Assembly (NCBI GenBank): GCA_048262655.1
Contig: JBLXEY010000002.1
Coordinates: 760,855-824,854 of the forward strand
Reading direction: 5' to 3'
Length of the DNA stretch: 64,000 nucleotides
Source: JABMNT01 sp048262655
GTDB lineage: Bacteria > Pseudomonadota > Alphaproteobacteria > Rhodospirillales > Casp-alpha2
Positions 49,155 through 58,383 of the stretch are shown here, in pieces (the stretch's first letter is position 1; each line of letters begins with the position of its first letter). The position numbers and the translations under genes were made by a program. Under the pieces are notes generated by a model. It was given only the letters and a program-made list of their open reading frames with translations. It searched no databases and was not told where the DNA came from.

Positions 49155-49589
49155 TTACTCTTCAAGTGCAGCGCCAGCTTCTTCCATTTCGGCTTCATGA
49201 CGCGCTATATCTGCCGCACCTTTCGCATCCGGATCACGATCGACGAACTCAATGAATGCCATCGGTGCGTCATCACCGTAACGAAAACCCGCTTTTAAGA
49301 CACGTGAATATCCGCCTGGGCGTTCTTTATAGCGATCCGCCAACGTATCAAAAAGCTTCGTTACCGCAGCATCATCGCGAAGGAAAGCAAAGGCTTGACG
49401 ACGCGCATGTACAGTCCCGCGTTTCCCCAAAGTCACCATCTTGTCCGCAAACCGGCGCAGCTCTTTCGCTTTCGGCAGTGTCGTTTTGATTTGCTCATGC
49501 GTGATCAAAGATACGACCATGTTCGAAAACATCGCCTTACGGTGTGAACTGGTACGGTTTAATAACCGATGCTTAAATCCATGTCTCAT
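49155..49589 (-). CDS. rplQ: Large subunit ribosomal protein L17
   Basis: 144 residues, starting RHGFKHRLLNRTSSHRKAMFSNMV, the invariant L17 N-terminus, with KMVTLGKRGTVHARRQAFAFLRD and RVLKAGFRYGDDAPMAFIEFVDRD. The C-terminal ~20-residue tail is acidic, as in alphaproteobacterial L17. Last gene of the alpha operon, 75 bases after rpoA, followed by a terminator. Confidence 0.97.
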   Translation of the reverse strand: MRHGFKHRLLNRTSSHRKAMFSNMVVSLITHEQIKTTLPKAKELRRFADKMVTLGKRGTVHARRQAFAFLRDDAAVTKLFDTLADRYKERPGGYSRVLKAGFRYGDDAPMAFIEFVDRDPDAKGAADIARHEAEMEEAGAALEE

Positions 49590-49664
49590 ATTTTAGGCTC
49601 CTTTAATTACCCACGCGTGCCATTTAACCCGCAGGTTTTGATTTAATTTAGAACGGCGTTCGGA

Positions 49665-50681
49665 TCAAAATGGATCTTCAAGCCGCTTCGCGAGTTCTTC
49701 AATGTTTTCAGGTGGCCATGCGGCAATTTCCATGCCCAAATGCAGACCCATTTGGCTTAAGACTTCCTTGATTTCATTCAAGGACTTACGACCAAAGTTT
49801 GGCGTCCGAAGCATATCGGCTTCACTTTTCTGTACCAGATCACCGATATAAATGATGTTATCATTCTTCAGACAGTTGGCAGAGCGCACAGAAAGCTCCA
49901 ACTCGTCCACTTTACGTAACAAGTTACGGTTAAACGGCAGATCATCTTTTTGCTCGTCCGCGGACTTCTGATCCGGTTCGTCAAAGTTGATGAACAACTG
50001 CAATTGGTCTTGCAGAATACGTGCTGCCAAAGCAACAGCGTCATCCGGTGTTACGGCACCATTGGTGACAACTTCTACAGCCAATTTGTCATGGTCAGTC
50101 ACTTGCCCGACCCGCGAATTCTCAACTTTGTAAGAAACCTTTCTTACGGGCGAGAACATTGCGTCAATCGGGATCAAGCCGATAGGACTATCTTCAGGCT
50201 TATTCTGGTTGGCAGCAATATAACCCTTGCCATTTTCAACAACCAGTTCCATTGAAAGCTTGGCACCTTTATCCAGGTTACAAATCACCATATCCGGGTT
50301 CATAACTTCGATATCAGGACCTGTATCAATTTGCCCAGCGGTCACTTCACCTGGACCCGTCGCTGTTAGCGTAACGCGCTTCGGCCCTTCCACATGCATT
50401 CTCAGGGCGACGCCCTTCATGTTCAAGACGATATCCGTTACATCTTCGCGAACGCCAGCAACCGAAGAGAACTCATGGAGAACCCCATCGATTTGAATTG
50501 CCGTAACCGCTGCTCCTTGCAAAGAAGACAGCAATATTCGACGCAATGCATTACCGAGCGTCAAGCCAAAGCCTCGCTCAAGAGGTTCTGCAACGATCGT
50601 CGCCGTACGGTTAGGGTCAGTACCGGGAGCCACTTCGAGTTTCGCCGGTTTAATAAGTTCTTGCCAATTTTTTTGAATCAC
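49665..50681 (-). CDS. rpoA: RNA polymerase alpha subunit
   Basis: 338 residues. The N-terminal assembly domain has EPLERGFGLTLGNALRRILLSSLQGAAVT (about 32-60). The C-terminal DNA/activator-binding domain, about 255-325, has LELSVRSANCLKNDNIIYIGDLVQKSEADMLRTPNFGRKSLNEIKEVL. The start is GTG 50681 with GAGG upstream. It lies 122 bases after rpsK in a spacer with two small stem-loops. Confidence 0.97.
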   Translation of the reverse strand: MIQKNWQELIKPAKLEVAPGTDPNRTATIVAEPLERGFGLTLGNALRRILLSSLQGAAVTAIQIDGVLHEFSSVAGVREDVTDIVLNMKGVALRMHVEGPKRVTLTATGPGEVTAGQIDTGPDIEVMNPDMVICNLDKGAKLSMELVVENGKGYIAANQNKPEDSPIGLIPIDAMFSPVRKVSYKVENSRVGQVTDHDKLAVEVVTNGAVTPDDAVALAARILQDQLQLFINFDEPDQKSADEQKDDLPFNRNLLRKVDELELSVRSANCLKNDNIIYIGDLVQKSEADMLRTPNFGRKSLNEIKEVLSQMGLHLGMEIAAWPPENIEELAKRLEDPF

Positions 50682-50714
50682 GGGGGTGACCTCACGCTCG
50701 TAGAGTTAATCCCA

Positions 50715-50785
50715 GGCCTTACAAAGGCCGTATGTAAACGGATTAAAAACCCGCTTACGGAAAGAGGGGCCGATCACAACAAGCG
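50715..50785 (-). other. Structured spacer between rpsK and rpoA
   Basis: GGCCTT-ACA-AAGGCC (50715-50729) is a perfect 6-bp stem. A second inverted repeat with interrupted arms, GGC-x-GATC paired with GATC-x-GCC, lies near 50768-50792. Neither has a T tract. They may influence rpoA expression; no protein-binding site is recognised. Confidence 0.35.
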
Positions 50786-50803
50786 ATCAGCCAAAAACAA
50801 CAA

Positions 50804-51196
50804 TTAGACCCGCCGACGTTTTCGTGGACGACACCCATTGTGCGGGATTGGTGTAACGTCCCGGATCGCAGTAATTGTAAAGCCAACGGCTTGTAACGCA
50901 CGCAAAGCAGATTCACGACCAGCGCCAGGTCCTTTGACTTCAACTTCAAGTGTTTTCATACCGTGCTCAATCGCCTTGTTTCCGGCATCTTCACCAGCCA
51001 TCTGAGCCGCATAAGGTGTCGATTTACGCGACCCTTTAAAGCCCATGGTACCTGCTGAAGACCAAGCAATTGCATTGCCTTGCGCGTCTGAGATTGTGAT
51101 CATTGTGTTATTGAAACTTGCGTTCACGTGTGCAACGCCGGAGACAATATTCTTGCGCTCGCGACGACGCGGGCGTTGAGTAGTCTGCTTAGCCAT
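50804..51196 (-). CDS. rpsK: Small subunit ribosomal protein S11
   Basis: 130 residues: GVAHVNASFNNTMITISDAQGNAIAWSSAGTMGFKGSRKSTPYAAQ at 20-65, RALQAVGFTITAIRDVTPIPHNGCRPRKRRRV at the C-terminus, as in all bacterial S11. Lies 14 bases after rpsM in the alpha operon. Confidence 0.97.
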   Translation of the reverse strand: MAKQTTQRPRRRERKNIVSGVAHVNASFNNTMITISDAQGNAIAWSSAGTMGFKGSRKSTPYAAQMAGEDAGNKAIEHGMKTLEVEVKGPGAGRESALRALQAVGFTITAIRDVTPIPHNGCRPRKRRRV

Positions 51197-51210
51197 TTTG
51201 CGTCCTCAAT

Positions 51211-51579
51211 TTATTTCTTTTTACCAGCAATCGATTTTGCCGGGCCTTTACGGGTACGAGCATTTGTATGCGTCCGTTGACCGCGAACAGGCAGCCCACG
51301 ACGATGACGCAATCCACGGTAACAACCGAGGTCCATCAAACGCTTAATATTAATCGCACGCTCGCGACGCAGATCACCTTCAACCTGGTAATCTTGATCA
51401 ATCAGTTCACGAACTTTCGTCAACTCATCGTCGGTTAGTTCGTTTACACGGCGTTCAGCCGGGATACCGCATGCTTCGCAAATTTTTTGCGCAGAAGTTC
51501 TCCCGATACCGTGAATGTAGGTCAGGGCGATAATCGCCCGTTTCCCGGTCGGAATGTTAACACCAGAAATACGCGCCAA
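51211..51579 (-). CDS. rpsM: Small subunit ribosomal protein S13
   Basis: 122 residues: ARISGVNIPTGKRAIIALTYIHGIG at the start, RRERAINIKRLMDLGCYRGLRHRRGLPVRGQRTHTNARTRKG in the C-half. First gene of the alpha operon; a 123-base spacer separates it from adk. No rpmJ (L36) gene was found between secY and rpsM. Confidence 0.97.
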   Translation of the reverse strand: MARISGVNIPTGKRAIIALTYIHGIGRTSAQKICEACGIPAERRVNELTDDELTKVRELIDQDYQVEGDLRRERAINIKRLMDLGCYRGLRHRRGLPVRGQRTHTNARTRKGPAKSIAGKKK

Positions 51580-51702
51580 AGCTCGATCTCCTTAAACTTT
51601 GGATTAAAAAAAATGTCCGATTGTGATTCGGAAAGTGCGCGATTATAGGTATTCCAATCAGCAAGTCAACCAATCAAAATACATTACAACCAAAACTTAT
51701 CC

Positions 51703-52347
51703 TTACCCCGTAATATCGTCCAGCTGCTTCGTTACTTCCTCAATATCAGCCATACCATCGACTGATTTAAGTGCGCCACTCTCACGGTAATAGGCAATAA
51801 TAGGCGCCGTTTGCTCATGATAGGCATTTAACCGTGATCGCACCGTTGTTTCGTTATCGTCTGCACGCCGGGAAAATTCGTTCCCGCCGCATTTGTCACA
51901 AACGCCATCAGTTGACGGCTTTTGAAATTCGGCATGATAACCAGCGCCACAATCGACACAGGTATATCGTCCGGTAATTCTTTTGATCATCGGCTCGTCA
52001 TCGACAACCAACTCTATGACGTGATCAATCTTCAGGCCTTTTTCTTTCAACATTTCGTCAAGCGCTTCAGCTTGAGGTGTCGTTCTGGGAAAACCATCCA
52101 GAATAAAACCGTTAGCGCAATCTGCTTGATCTATGCGGTTAGAAATCATGCCAATCAAAATATCGTCTGATACCAACTGGCCCTGATCCATCACCTCTTT
52201 CGCAATCCGCCCCAGTTCACTACCTGCAGAAACTTCCGCCCGCAACATATCACCGGTCGATAATTGCACAATGCCTCTGGCTTCCTGCAACAGTTTCGCT
52301 TGTGTGCCTTTTCCGGCACCTGGAGGACCTAAGAGGATAACATTCAT
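51703..52347 (-). CDS. adk: Adenylate kinase (zinc-lid type)
   Basis: Interconverts ATP + AMP and 2 ADP. 214 residues: P-loop LLGPPGAGKGTQAKLL, NMP-binding DGFPRTTPQAEAL, and a LID carrying four cysteines (CVDCG-x-GYH... CDKCGG), which coordinate zinc in many bacterial enzymes. Starts at ATG 52347, sharing one base with the secY stop, so translation is coupled. Confidence 0.97.
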   Translation of the reverse strand: MNVILLGPPGAGKGTQAKLLQEARGIVQLSTGDMLRAEVSAGSELGRIAKEVMDQGQLVSDDILIGMISNRIDQADCANGFILDGFPRTTPQAEALDEMLKEKGLKIDHVIELVVDDEPMIKRITGRYTCVDCGAGYHAEFQKPSTDGVCDKCGGNEFSRRADDNETTVRSRLNAYHEQTAPIIAYYRESGALKSVDGMADIEEVTKQLDDITG

Positions 52348-53690
52348 TAACGCCGGCCCCGCAGTTTTGATTTCTTGATCAAACCTTCGTACTGATGCGC
52401 CAGCAAGTGGGATTGCACCTGCGCAACGGTATCCATTGTAACCGTCACAACAATCAACAAACTGGTACCACCAAAATAGAAGGGAACCGAATACTCTGAA
52501 ATCAGAAGTTCAGGCAGAATACAGATCACCGCCAGATAAGCTGCCCCAACGCAGGTCAATCTTGTCAGAACACGATCAAGATATTCAGCTGTATTCTTGC
52601 CAGGACGAATACCAGGAACGAAACCACCGTACTTTTTCAGGTTGTCCGCTGTTTCTTCCGGGTTAAAGACAACTGCCGTGTAGAAGAACGCAAAAAAGAC
52701 GACCATCGATATATAAAGCAGCAGATAGACTGGCTGTCCGCGCCCCAAATACGACGCCATAGTTGTCAGCCACTCGGGGCCGGTTCCTGCTGAGAAACTA
52801 ATCACCGTGATAGGCATTAACAAAATTGAACTGGCAAAAATCGGGGGAATAACACCCGCTGTATTCAATTTGAGCGGCAAGTGGGAACTTTCACCACCTG
52901 TCATTTTGTTACCACGTTGACGCTTTGGATACTGAATAAGAATACGTCGCTGGGCGCGTTCTATAAACACGATAAAGTAAATAACCGCGACGGACATCAC
53001 CAGGAGGGTCAAAATAAACCCGGTCGACAACGCACCTGTACGCCCAAGTTCGAGAACACTGGCCAAAGCAGACGGCAAGTTCGCAACAATACCCGCGAAG
53101 ATAATCAGTGAAATACCATTACCGATACCACGCGCAGTGATTTGCTCGCCAAGCCACATCAAGAAAATGGTGCCGCCAACCAAAGTAATCACAACGGGAA
53201 CTCTGAATTCCATCAATCCAGGATTATGAACTGCCGGGCCTGCGCTGGATGAAACGCCCTCAAGACCTGCCGCAATGCCATAGGCTTGGACAGCGCAGAT
53301 CAGAACCGTCAAATAACGCGTATACTGATTGATTTTCTTACGACCTGCCTCGCCCTCTTTCTTCATTTGCTCCAATTGCGGAGAAACCGAAGTCATCAAC
53401 TGCATAATAATCGAAGCAGAAATGTAAGGCATGATATTAAGAGCAAAGATCGTCATACGACTGAGAGCGCCGCCTGAGAACATATCAAACATTCCCAGAA
53501 TACCGCCCTGGTTTTGACGGAAAATGTCTTCCAAGACAGTTGGATCAATCCCAGGTAACGGGATGTAGGTCCCCAGACGATAGACAAGCAGTGCACCCAG
53601 TGTAAACCAAATGCGCTTCTTCAGCTCCGTCGCCTTGGAAAAGGCACCGAAGTTGACGTTGGCTGCGAGTTGTTCGGCGGCTGAAGCCAT
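52347..53690 (-). CDS. secY: Protein translocase subunit SecY
   Basis: 447-residue channel subunit of the Sec translocon with ten helices. PLPGIDPTVL, the plug region FDMFSGGALSRMTIFALNIMPYISASIIMQL (about 68-98) and the C-terminal VGAAYLAVICILPELL and VQSHLLAHQYEGLIKKSKLRGRR are diagnostic. Follows rplO by 58 bases and overlaps adk by one base. Confidence 0.97.
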   Translation of the reverse strand: MASAAEQLAANVNFGAFSKATELKKRIWFTLGALLVYRLGTYIPLPGIDPTVLEDIFRQNQGGILGMFDMFSGGALSRMTIFALNIMPYISASIIMQLMTSVSPQLEQMKKEGEAGRKKINQYTRYLTVLICAVQAYGIAAGLEGVSSSAGPAVHNPGLMEFRVPVVITLVGGTIFLMWLGEQITARGIGNGISLIIFAGIVANLPSALASVLELGRTGALSTGFILTLLVMSVAVIYFIVFIERAQRRILIQYPKRQRGNKMTGGESSHLPLKLNTAGVIPPIFASSILLMPITVISFSAGTGPEWLTTMASYLGRGQPVYLLLYISMVVFFAFFYTAVVFNPEETADNLKKYGGFVPGIRPGKNTAEYLDRVLTRLTCVGAAYLAVICILPELLISEYSVPFYFGGTSLLIVVTVTMDTVAQVQSHLLAHQYEGLIKKSKLRGRR

Positions 53691-53748
53691 AAAATTATCT
53701 CATTTTAGACCAAATACCCAAATCTGAGTATACGGACAGGTTAACCAA

Positions 53749-54294
53749 TTACTCAGATGCGGCGTTAGCCAATGCTGCTTTTCTCTCTGCAGAAATACGA
53801 TGGCGTGCTTTGCCTTTACCTTCAGGTTTCGCTTTAGGTGTTGGCAACTCAACACTTCCACCCGCTTTTTCAACAGCGGCAATGGCAGCTTTAGATGCAT
53901 GAGCGACTTTGATATCTAATTTGGTCTTAATTTCACCTTGCGCAAGGAGCTTAACACCATCACGGCTTCTGGAAACCAGACCAGCTTCGAGCAAGCCTTC
54001 ACCCGTCACAGGCTGTTTTGGATCCAAACGGCCCGCTTCAATCGCTTTTTCGATCTTGCTCAGGTTAATCACCGCATAGTCTTTGGAGAACGGGTTGTTA
54101 AAACCACGCTTCGGAAGACGACGGTACAAAGGCATTTGACCGCCTTCAAAACCAAGCAAAGAAACACCACTACGGGCTTTCTGTCCTTTATGACCAGAAC
54201 CTGCTGTTTTTCCAGTTCCAGAACCAATACCACGACCAACGCGTTTGCGAACTTTAGCAGCGCCTGGGTTATCGTTAATTTCATTGAGTCGCAT
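53749..54294 (-). CDS. rplO: Large subunit ribosomal protein L15
   Basis: 181 residues, longer than the ~145 of Escherichia coli. MRLNEINDNPGA, KRVGRGIGSGTGKTAGSGHKGQKARSG and GFEGGQMPLYRRLPKRGF in the first half are diagnostic. The C-terminal tail from ~150 is basic and Ala/Lys-rich (PKAKPEGKGKARHR), as in alphaproteobacterial L15. Follows rpmD. Confidence 0.95.
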   Translation of the reverse strand: MRLNEINDNPGAAKVRKRVGRGIGSGTGKTAGSGHKGQKARSGVSLLGFEGGQMPLYRRLPKRGFNNPFSKDYAVINLSKIEKAIEAGRLDPKQPVTGEGLLEAGLVSRSRDGVKLLAQGEIKTKLDIKVAHASKAAIAAVEKAGGSVELPTPKAKPEGKGKARHRISAERKAALANAASE

Positions 54295-54335
54295 TTTGCT
54301 ACTTCCTGTACTTATCTAAGTCACCGACCCCGGTA

Positions 54336-54527
54336 TTAACCGGCGTCTTCGACGCGAACAAGGTGACTGACTTTTTCAATCATCCCGCGCACAGCCGGCG
54401 TATCTTCCAATACACTGGTGCGACGAATCTTGTTCAATCCAAGGCCCTTAAGGGTCGCTCTCTGGTCTTTTGGACGACCAATCGGGCTGCCCGTCTGCGT
54501 GACCGTAACTGTTGGTTTCTTAGCCAT
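54336..54527 (-). CDS. rpmD: Large subunit ribosomal protein L30
   Basis: 63 residues: VTVTQTGSPIGRPKDQRATLKGLGLNKIRRTSVLEDTPAVRGMIEKVSHLVRVE, complete for the family. Lies 16 bases after rpsE. Confidence 0.95.
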   Translation of the reverse strand: MAKKPTVTVTQTGSPIGRPKDQRATLKGLGLNKIRRTSVLEDTPAVRGMIEKVSHLVRVEDAG

Positions 54528-54543
54528 GATCTAGATCCTGTCC

Positions 54544-55164
54544 TTAAGCCGTTTCGAGTTGGTCAGAGCGTCTTGCAACAATCTCTCCAACTTTCTTTCC
54601 ACGACGTGCAGCAACACCCCGTGGAGACTGGCAATCGTTCAACGCCTCAAAGGTCGCTTTGATCATATTGTGCGGGTTGGATGTACCGATTGATTTGGCA
54701 ACAACATCCTGAACGCCCATTGTCTCGAAGACAGCACGCATAGGACCACCAGCAATGATACCCGTTCCCGGAGGTGCCGCACGCATAACAACCTTGCCTG
54801 CACCAAAACGCCCTTCCATATCGTGATGGAGCGTACGTCCTTCACGAAGGGGCACACGAACCATGTCGCGCTTTGCCTGATCCGTTGCTTTACGAATAGC
54901 TTCGGGAACCTCACGGGCTTTACCTGTGCCATATCCGACCCGACCGCGACCATCACCGACGACAACCAAAGCAGAGAATGAGAAACGACGACCACCTTTG
55001 ATAACCTTGGACACACGATTAATGTGAACCAGCTTATCGATCAGGTCATCCCCTTCTTCACGGTCATTGCCACGTCCACGGTTATCACCGCCGCGACCAC
55101 GTCCACCGCCGCCTGAGCCTTTTGGATTGCGTCCCGGAGAACGCGGTGTTGCTGTATCTGCCAT
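54544..55164 (-). CDS. rpsE: Small subunit ribosomal protein S5
   Basis: 206 residues. The N-terminal ~40 are Gly/Arg-rich (GSGGGGRGRGGDNRGRG), an alphaproteobacterial-style extension. KLVHINRVSKVIKGGRRFSFSALVVVGDGRGRVGYGTGKAREVPEAI is the family core, with RAAPPGTGIIAGGPMRAVFE in the second half. Starts 11 bases after rplR ends. Confidence 0.96.
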   Translation of the reverse strand: MADTATPRSPGRNPKGSGGGGRGRGGDNRGRGNDREEGDDLIDKLVHINRVSKVIKGGRRFSFSALVVVGDGRGRVGYGTGKAREVPEAIRKATDQAKRDMVRVPLREGRTLHHDMEGRFGAGKVVMRAAPPGTGIIAGGPMRAVFETMGVQDVVAKSIGTSNPHNMIKATFEALNDCQSPRGVAARRGKKVGEIVARRSDQLETA

Positions 55165-55175
55165 AAAAGTAACTC

Positions 55176-55538
55176 CTAGAAACTCAGGCCGCCCTCACGG
55201 GCAGCGTCGGCCAGCGCTTTAATGCGGCCATGATATTTAAAACCACCACGATCGAAGACGACTTCCTTGACGCCTTTTTCGAGTGCACGCTCGGCAATAA
55301 GCTTACCTACAACAGAAGCGGATTCTATTGTTGAACCTGTCTTGAGCGCCTTACGCTGATCTTTTTCTACGGTCGACGCTGCCACAACAGTCTGGCCTAG
55401 CGTATCGTCGATCAGTTGCACATAAATGTGCCGCCCCGAACGAAACACGGACAAACGGGGACGTCCGCCGCCATTCCGCTTAATTTTCATGCGAGTACGC
55501 TGCTTACGACGCGCAACCATTCGATTAGAATTAGCCAT
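55176..55538 (-). CDS. rplR: Large subunit ribosomal protein L18
   Basis: 120 residues: RRKQRTRMKIKRNGGGRPRLSVFRSGRHIYVQLIDDTLGQTVVAASTVE and FDRGGFKYHGRIKALADAAREGGLSF. Two bases after rplF. Confidence 0.97.
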   Translation of the reverse strand: MANSNRMVARRKQRTRMKIKRNGGGRPRLSVFRSGRHIYVQLIDDTLGQTVVAASTVEKDQRKALKTGSTIESASVVGKLIAERALEKGVKEVVFDRGGFKYHGRIKALADAAREGGLSF

Positions 55539-55540
55539 GA

Positions 55541-56074
55541 CTATTTCTTCTTTCCTTCTTTACGCAGGATGTATTCGTCTTCGTACTTAACACCCTTGCC
55601 TTTGTAAGGCTCCGGTGGACGATAACTGCGAATCTCTGCCGCTATTTGACCAACTTTTTGCTTATCAGCGCCGGAAATCGAGACATGGGTCTGATCTGCA
55701 CACTTGATCTCAATGCCTTCGGGGATCGGGTACTTAACGTCATGGCTGAAGCCTAACTGCAATACCAGCTCTTTGCCCTGAACCTGTGCGCGATAACCAA
55801 CACCGTTGATCTCTAGCTTCTTTTCAAAACCGTCCGAAACACCAACAACAAGATTGTTGATAACCGTGCGCGACGTACCCCACATTTTGCGGGCATGAAC
55901 ACTGTCGCCACGGGGGCTGACACTGATCAAGTTACCTTCTTGCGAGACCTCGATCTCGTCAACAAGCGTCGCACTCAATTCACCTTGCTTACCTTTGGCT
56001 GTAATCAACTGCCCGGCGATATTAACGTTAACGCCGTCGGGAACCACTACAGGGTTTTTACCGATACGGGACAT
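55541..56074 (-). CDS. rplF: Large subunit ribosomal protein L6
   Basis: 177 residues: SRIGKNPVVVPDGVNVNI at the start, VGYRAQVQGKELVLQLGFSHDVKYPIPEGI in the middle, RSYRPPEPYKGKGVKYEDEYILRKEGKKK at the end. Follows rpsH by 47 bases. Confidence 0.97.
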   Translation of the reverse strand: MSRIGKNPVVVPDGVNVNIAGQLITAKGKQGELSATLVDEIEVSQEGNLISVSPRGDSVHARKMWGTSRTVINNLVVGVSDGFEKKLEINGVGYRAQVQGKELVLQLGFSHDVKYPIPEGIEIKCADQTHVSISGADKQKVGQIAAEIRSYRPPEPYKGKGVKYEDEYILRKEGKKK

Positions 56075-56121
56075 GGACTTTCCTATTCTCTCTACAACTC
56101 AGTCTCAATGAAAACTAAGAA

Positions 56122-56520
56122 TTAAAATACCTGACAAAGGACTTCGCCACCGACATTACCTTCACGCGCTTCTGTGTCTGACAAGACACCGCGTGGAGTC
56201 GAAAGAATGGCAATTCCCAATCCATTATAGACCCGTGAAAGGTCCTTGATGCCGGAGTAAACACGACGACCAGGCGTTGACACGCGCTTGATTTCGCGAA
56301 TAACCGGATCACCTTCATGGTACTTCAGTTCAATTTCAATTTCACTGACTCCAGGACGTAGCTCATGCTGTGAATACCCACGAATATAGCCTTCGCGTTG
56401 CAACACATCGAGAACTCCGTTCCGCAATTTTGATGCGGGAGAGGAAATCATATTTTTACGAGCCCGCTGACCGTTACGGATACGGGTCAGCATGTCACCC
56501 AAGGGATCTGTCATAGACAT
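56122..56520 (-). CDS. rpsH: Small subunit ribosomal protein S8
   Basis: 132 residues from ATG 56520: TDPLGDMLTRIRNGQRARK, VLQREGYIRGYS, RVSTPGRRVYSGIKDLSRVYNGLGIAILSTPRGVLSDTEAR. The frame is open further upstream but overlaps rpsN there. 13 bases after rpsN. Confidence 0.97.
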   Translation of the reverse strand: MSMTDPLGDMLTRIRNGQRARKNMISSPASKLRNGVLDVLQREGYIRGYSQHELRPGVSEIEIELKYHEGDPVIREIKRVSTPGRRVYSGIKDLSRVYNGLGIAILSTPRGVLSDTEAREGNVGGEVLCQVF

Positions 56521-56533
56521 ATTATGTAACTCC

Positions 56534-56839
56534 CTACCAGCTCGACTTGACCATACCGGGGACCTGCCCGGATGATGCCAAGTCACGCAGAGCAATACGG
56601 CTCAGCTTGAATTTTCTATAATTGCCGCGGGGACGTCCCGACAGCTCACAACGTAGTCTTTGACGAACAGGCGCAGAGTTCCGTGGAACTTCTGCCAGTT
56701 TCAAGCGAGCATTAAATCTCTCTTCAGGCGTCAAAGACGTATCTTTTGCCAGGACTTTCAAGGCTGCACGCTTAGCAGCGTACTTGTTTGCAAGTCTGGT
56801 GCGCTTCTTATCGCGCTCGACGGCACTTTTCTTAGCCAT
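56534..56839 (-). CDS. rpsN: Small subunit ribosomal protein S14 (zinc-independent)
   Basis: 101 residues, the longer form without the C-x-x-C zinc pairs. KKSAVERDKKRTRLANKYAAKRAALK at the start, PRNSAPVRQRLRCELSGRPRGNYRKFKLSRIALRDLASSGQVPGMVKSSW at the end. 19 bases after rplE. Confidence 0.97.
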   Translation of the reverse strand: MAKKSAVERDKKRTRLANKYAAKRAALKVLAKDTSLTPEERFNARLKLAEVPRNSAPVRQRLRCELSGRPRGNYRKFKLSRIALRDLASSGQVPGMVKSSW

Positions 56840-56858
56840 TAATATTCTCCAATTTCAA

Positions 56859-57398
56859 TCAGTTCGTGAAGGGCATATCGAAGCCCTTAAGGAGCGCTTT
56901 TGCTTCAGCGTCCGTCTTGGCAGTCGTGCAGACAATGATGTCCATGCCTCTGACCTGATCGACTTGATCGTAGTCAATTTCCGGAAACACGATTTGCTCC
57001 TTCAGGCCCATGGCGTAATTGCCATTGCCGTCGAAACTTTTTCCCGAAATTCCGCGGAAATCCCGAACACGTGGCAACGCAATTGTCACCAGGCGGTCGA
57101 GAAACTCATACATACGCTGACGGCGTAAGGTCACTTTCGTGCCTACAATCATCCCGTCGCGCAGTTTAAACGTCGCAATTGATTTCTTTGCTTTGGTAAT
57201 CACTGGCTTTTGGCCTGTGATCCGCTGCAAATCCTCAACGGCGCCCGTAATCTTTTTCTTGTCCTGAGAAGCTTCACCAACGCCCATATTAAGAACGATT
57301 TTGTCGAGCTTCGGGACTTCCATAGCACTTTTGTAACCAAACTCTTCAATCAGAGAGGCACGCAATGTGCTATTATATATGTCCTGTAACCTTGTCAT
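56859..57398 (-). CDS. rplE: Large subunit ribosomal protein L5
   Basis: 179 residues: MEVPKLDKIVLNMGVGEASQDKK, GQKPVITKAKKSIATFKLRDGMIVGTKVTLR, RDFRGISGKSFDGNGNYAMGLKEQIVFPEIDYD. Ends DAEAKALLKGFDMPFTN. 14 bases after rplX. Confidence 0.97.
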   Translation of the reverse strand: MTRLQDIYNSTLRASLIEEFGYKSAMEVPKLDKIVLNMGVGEASQDKKKITGAVEDLQRITGQKPVITKAKKSIATFKLRDGMIVGTKVTLRRQRMYEFLDRLVTIALPRVRDFRGISGKSFDGNGNYAMGLKEQIVFPEIDYDQVDQVRGMDIIVCTTAKTDAEAKALLKGFDMPFTN

Positions 57399-57412
57399 CT
57401 CATCAAATCCCT

Positions 57413-57730
57413 TTAGGAATCAATCACTTCACCGGACCGCTTGGCGAAACGGACCTTACGTCCGTCTTCGAGAACTTTAACACCAACGCGGGTTGGCTTG
57501 TCGTCCTTAGGGTCAAGGTGAGCTAAATTTGAAACGTGAATAGCAGCTTCTTTTTCGATGATGCCACCAGCTTCCGAACCACTTGGACGGGTGTGACGCT
57601 TGATCATGTTCACACCTTGCACAATGGCCTTATCCTGCGCCGGGAAAATTCGCACAACGTCACCGGACTTGCCTTTATCGCGGCCTGTCGTAACCGTAAC
57701 GCGGTCACCCTTCTTAATACGAGCAGTCAT
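57413..57730 (-). CDS. rplX: Large subunit ribosomal protein L24
   Basis: 105 residues: KKGDRVTVTTGRDKGKSGDVVRIFP (KOW motif), VQGVNMIKRHTRPSGSEAGGIIEKEAAIHVSNL. Its ATG shares one base with the rplN stop codon. Confidence 0.97.
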   Translation of the reverse strand: MTARIKKGDRVTVTTGRDKGKSGDVVRIFPAQDKAIVQGVNMIKRHTRPSGSEAGGIIEKEAAIHVSNLAHLDPKDDKPTRVGVKVLEDGRKVRFAKRSGEVIDS

Positions 57731-58098
57731 TATAGGACCTCCGGTGCGAGCGAGATAATTTTCATAAACTTCTTGCCGCGCAACTCGCGTGTTACCGGAC
57801 CGAAAATACGTGTTCCGACCGGCTCACCAGCTGTGTTGATCAACACTGCTGCATTGCCATCAAAACGAATAGTCGTTCCGTCAGGGCGATGAATGTCTTT
57901 TGCTGTACGAACAACAACAGCTTTCATGACATCGCCCTTTTTTACGCGACCGCGCGGAATTGCTTCCTTAACGCTGACAACAATAACGTCGCCGACAGAG
58001 GCATACTTACGCTTCGAACCACCAAGAACCTTGATGCATTGCACCCGGCGTGCGCCCGAATTGTCAGCAATCTCTAAATTTGTTTCCGCTTGGATCAT
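57730..58098 (-). CDS. rplN: Large subunit ribosomal protein L14
   Basis: 122 residues: MIQAETNLEIADNSGARRVQCIKVLGGSKRKYASVGDVIVVSVKEAIPRGRVKKGDV, VFGPVTRELR-type C-part with FMKIISLAPEVL at the end. Follows rpsQ by 32 bases. Confidence 0.97.
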   Translation of the reverse strand: MIQAETNLEIADNSGARRVQCIKVLGGSKRKYASVGDVIVVSVKEAIPRGRVKKGDVMKAVVVRTAKDIHRPDGTTIRFDGNAAVLINTAGEPVGTRIFGPVTRELRGKKFMKIISLAPEVL

Positions 58099-58130
58099 TT
58101 CTTATATCCTTCAATCTTCGAGGTATTCCC

Positions 58131-58367
58131 TTAGGAACCGTCGGAGACAACTTCCCAACGCTTACGCTTCGATATCGGTGTGCATTCGCGAATGCTAACC
58201 ATATCACCCGTCTTATATGCATTTGCCTCATCATGAGCTGCATATTTTTTGGAGCGCCTGATTACCTTCTTGTAAAGCGGGTGCATAACACGGCGCTCAA
58301 CTTGAACTGTAATTGTCTTTTCCATTTTGTCGCTAACAACGACACCTTGTAGAACCCGTTTCGGCAT
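58131..58367 (-). CDS. rpsQ: Small subunit ribosomal protein S17
   Basis: 78 residues from ATG 58367: MPKRVLQGVVVSDKMEKTITVQVERRVMHPLYKKVIRRSKKYAAHDE, then VSIRECTPISKRKRWEVV. The frame is open to 58412, inside rpmC, but the family start is at MPKRVLQG. 16 bases after rpmC. Confidence 0.97.
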   Translation of the reverse strand: MPKRVLQGVVVSDKMEKTITVQVERRVMHPLYKKVIRRSKKYAAHDEANAYKTGDMVSIRECTPISKRKRWEVVSDGS

Positions 58368-58383
58368 CCTGCCTGCTCCTACT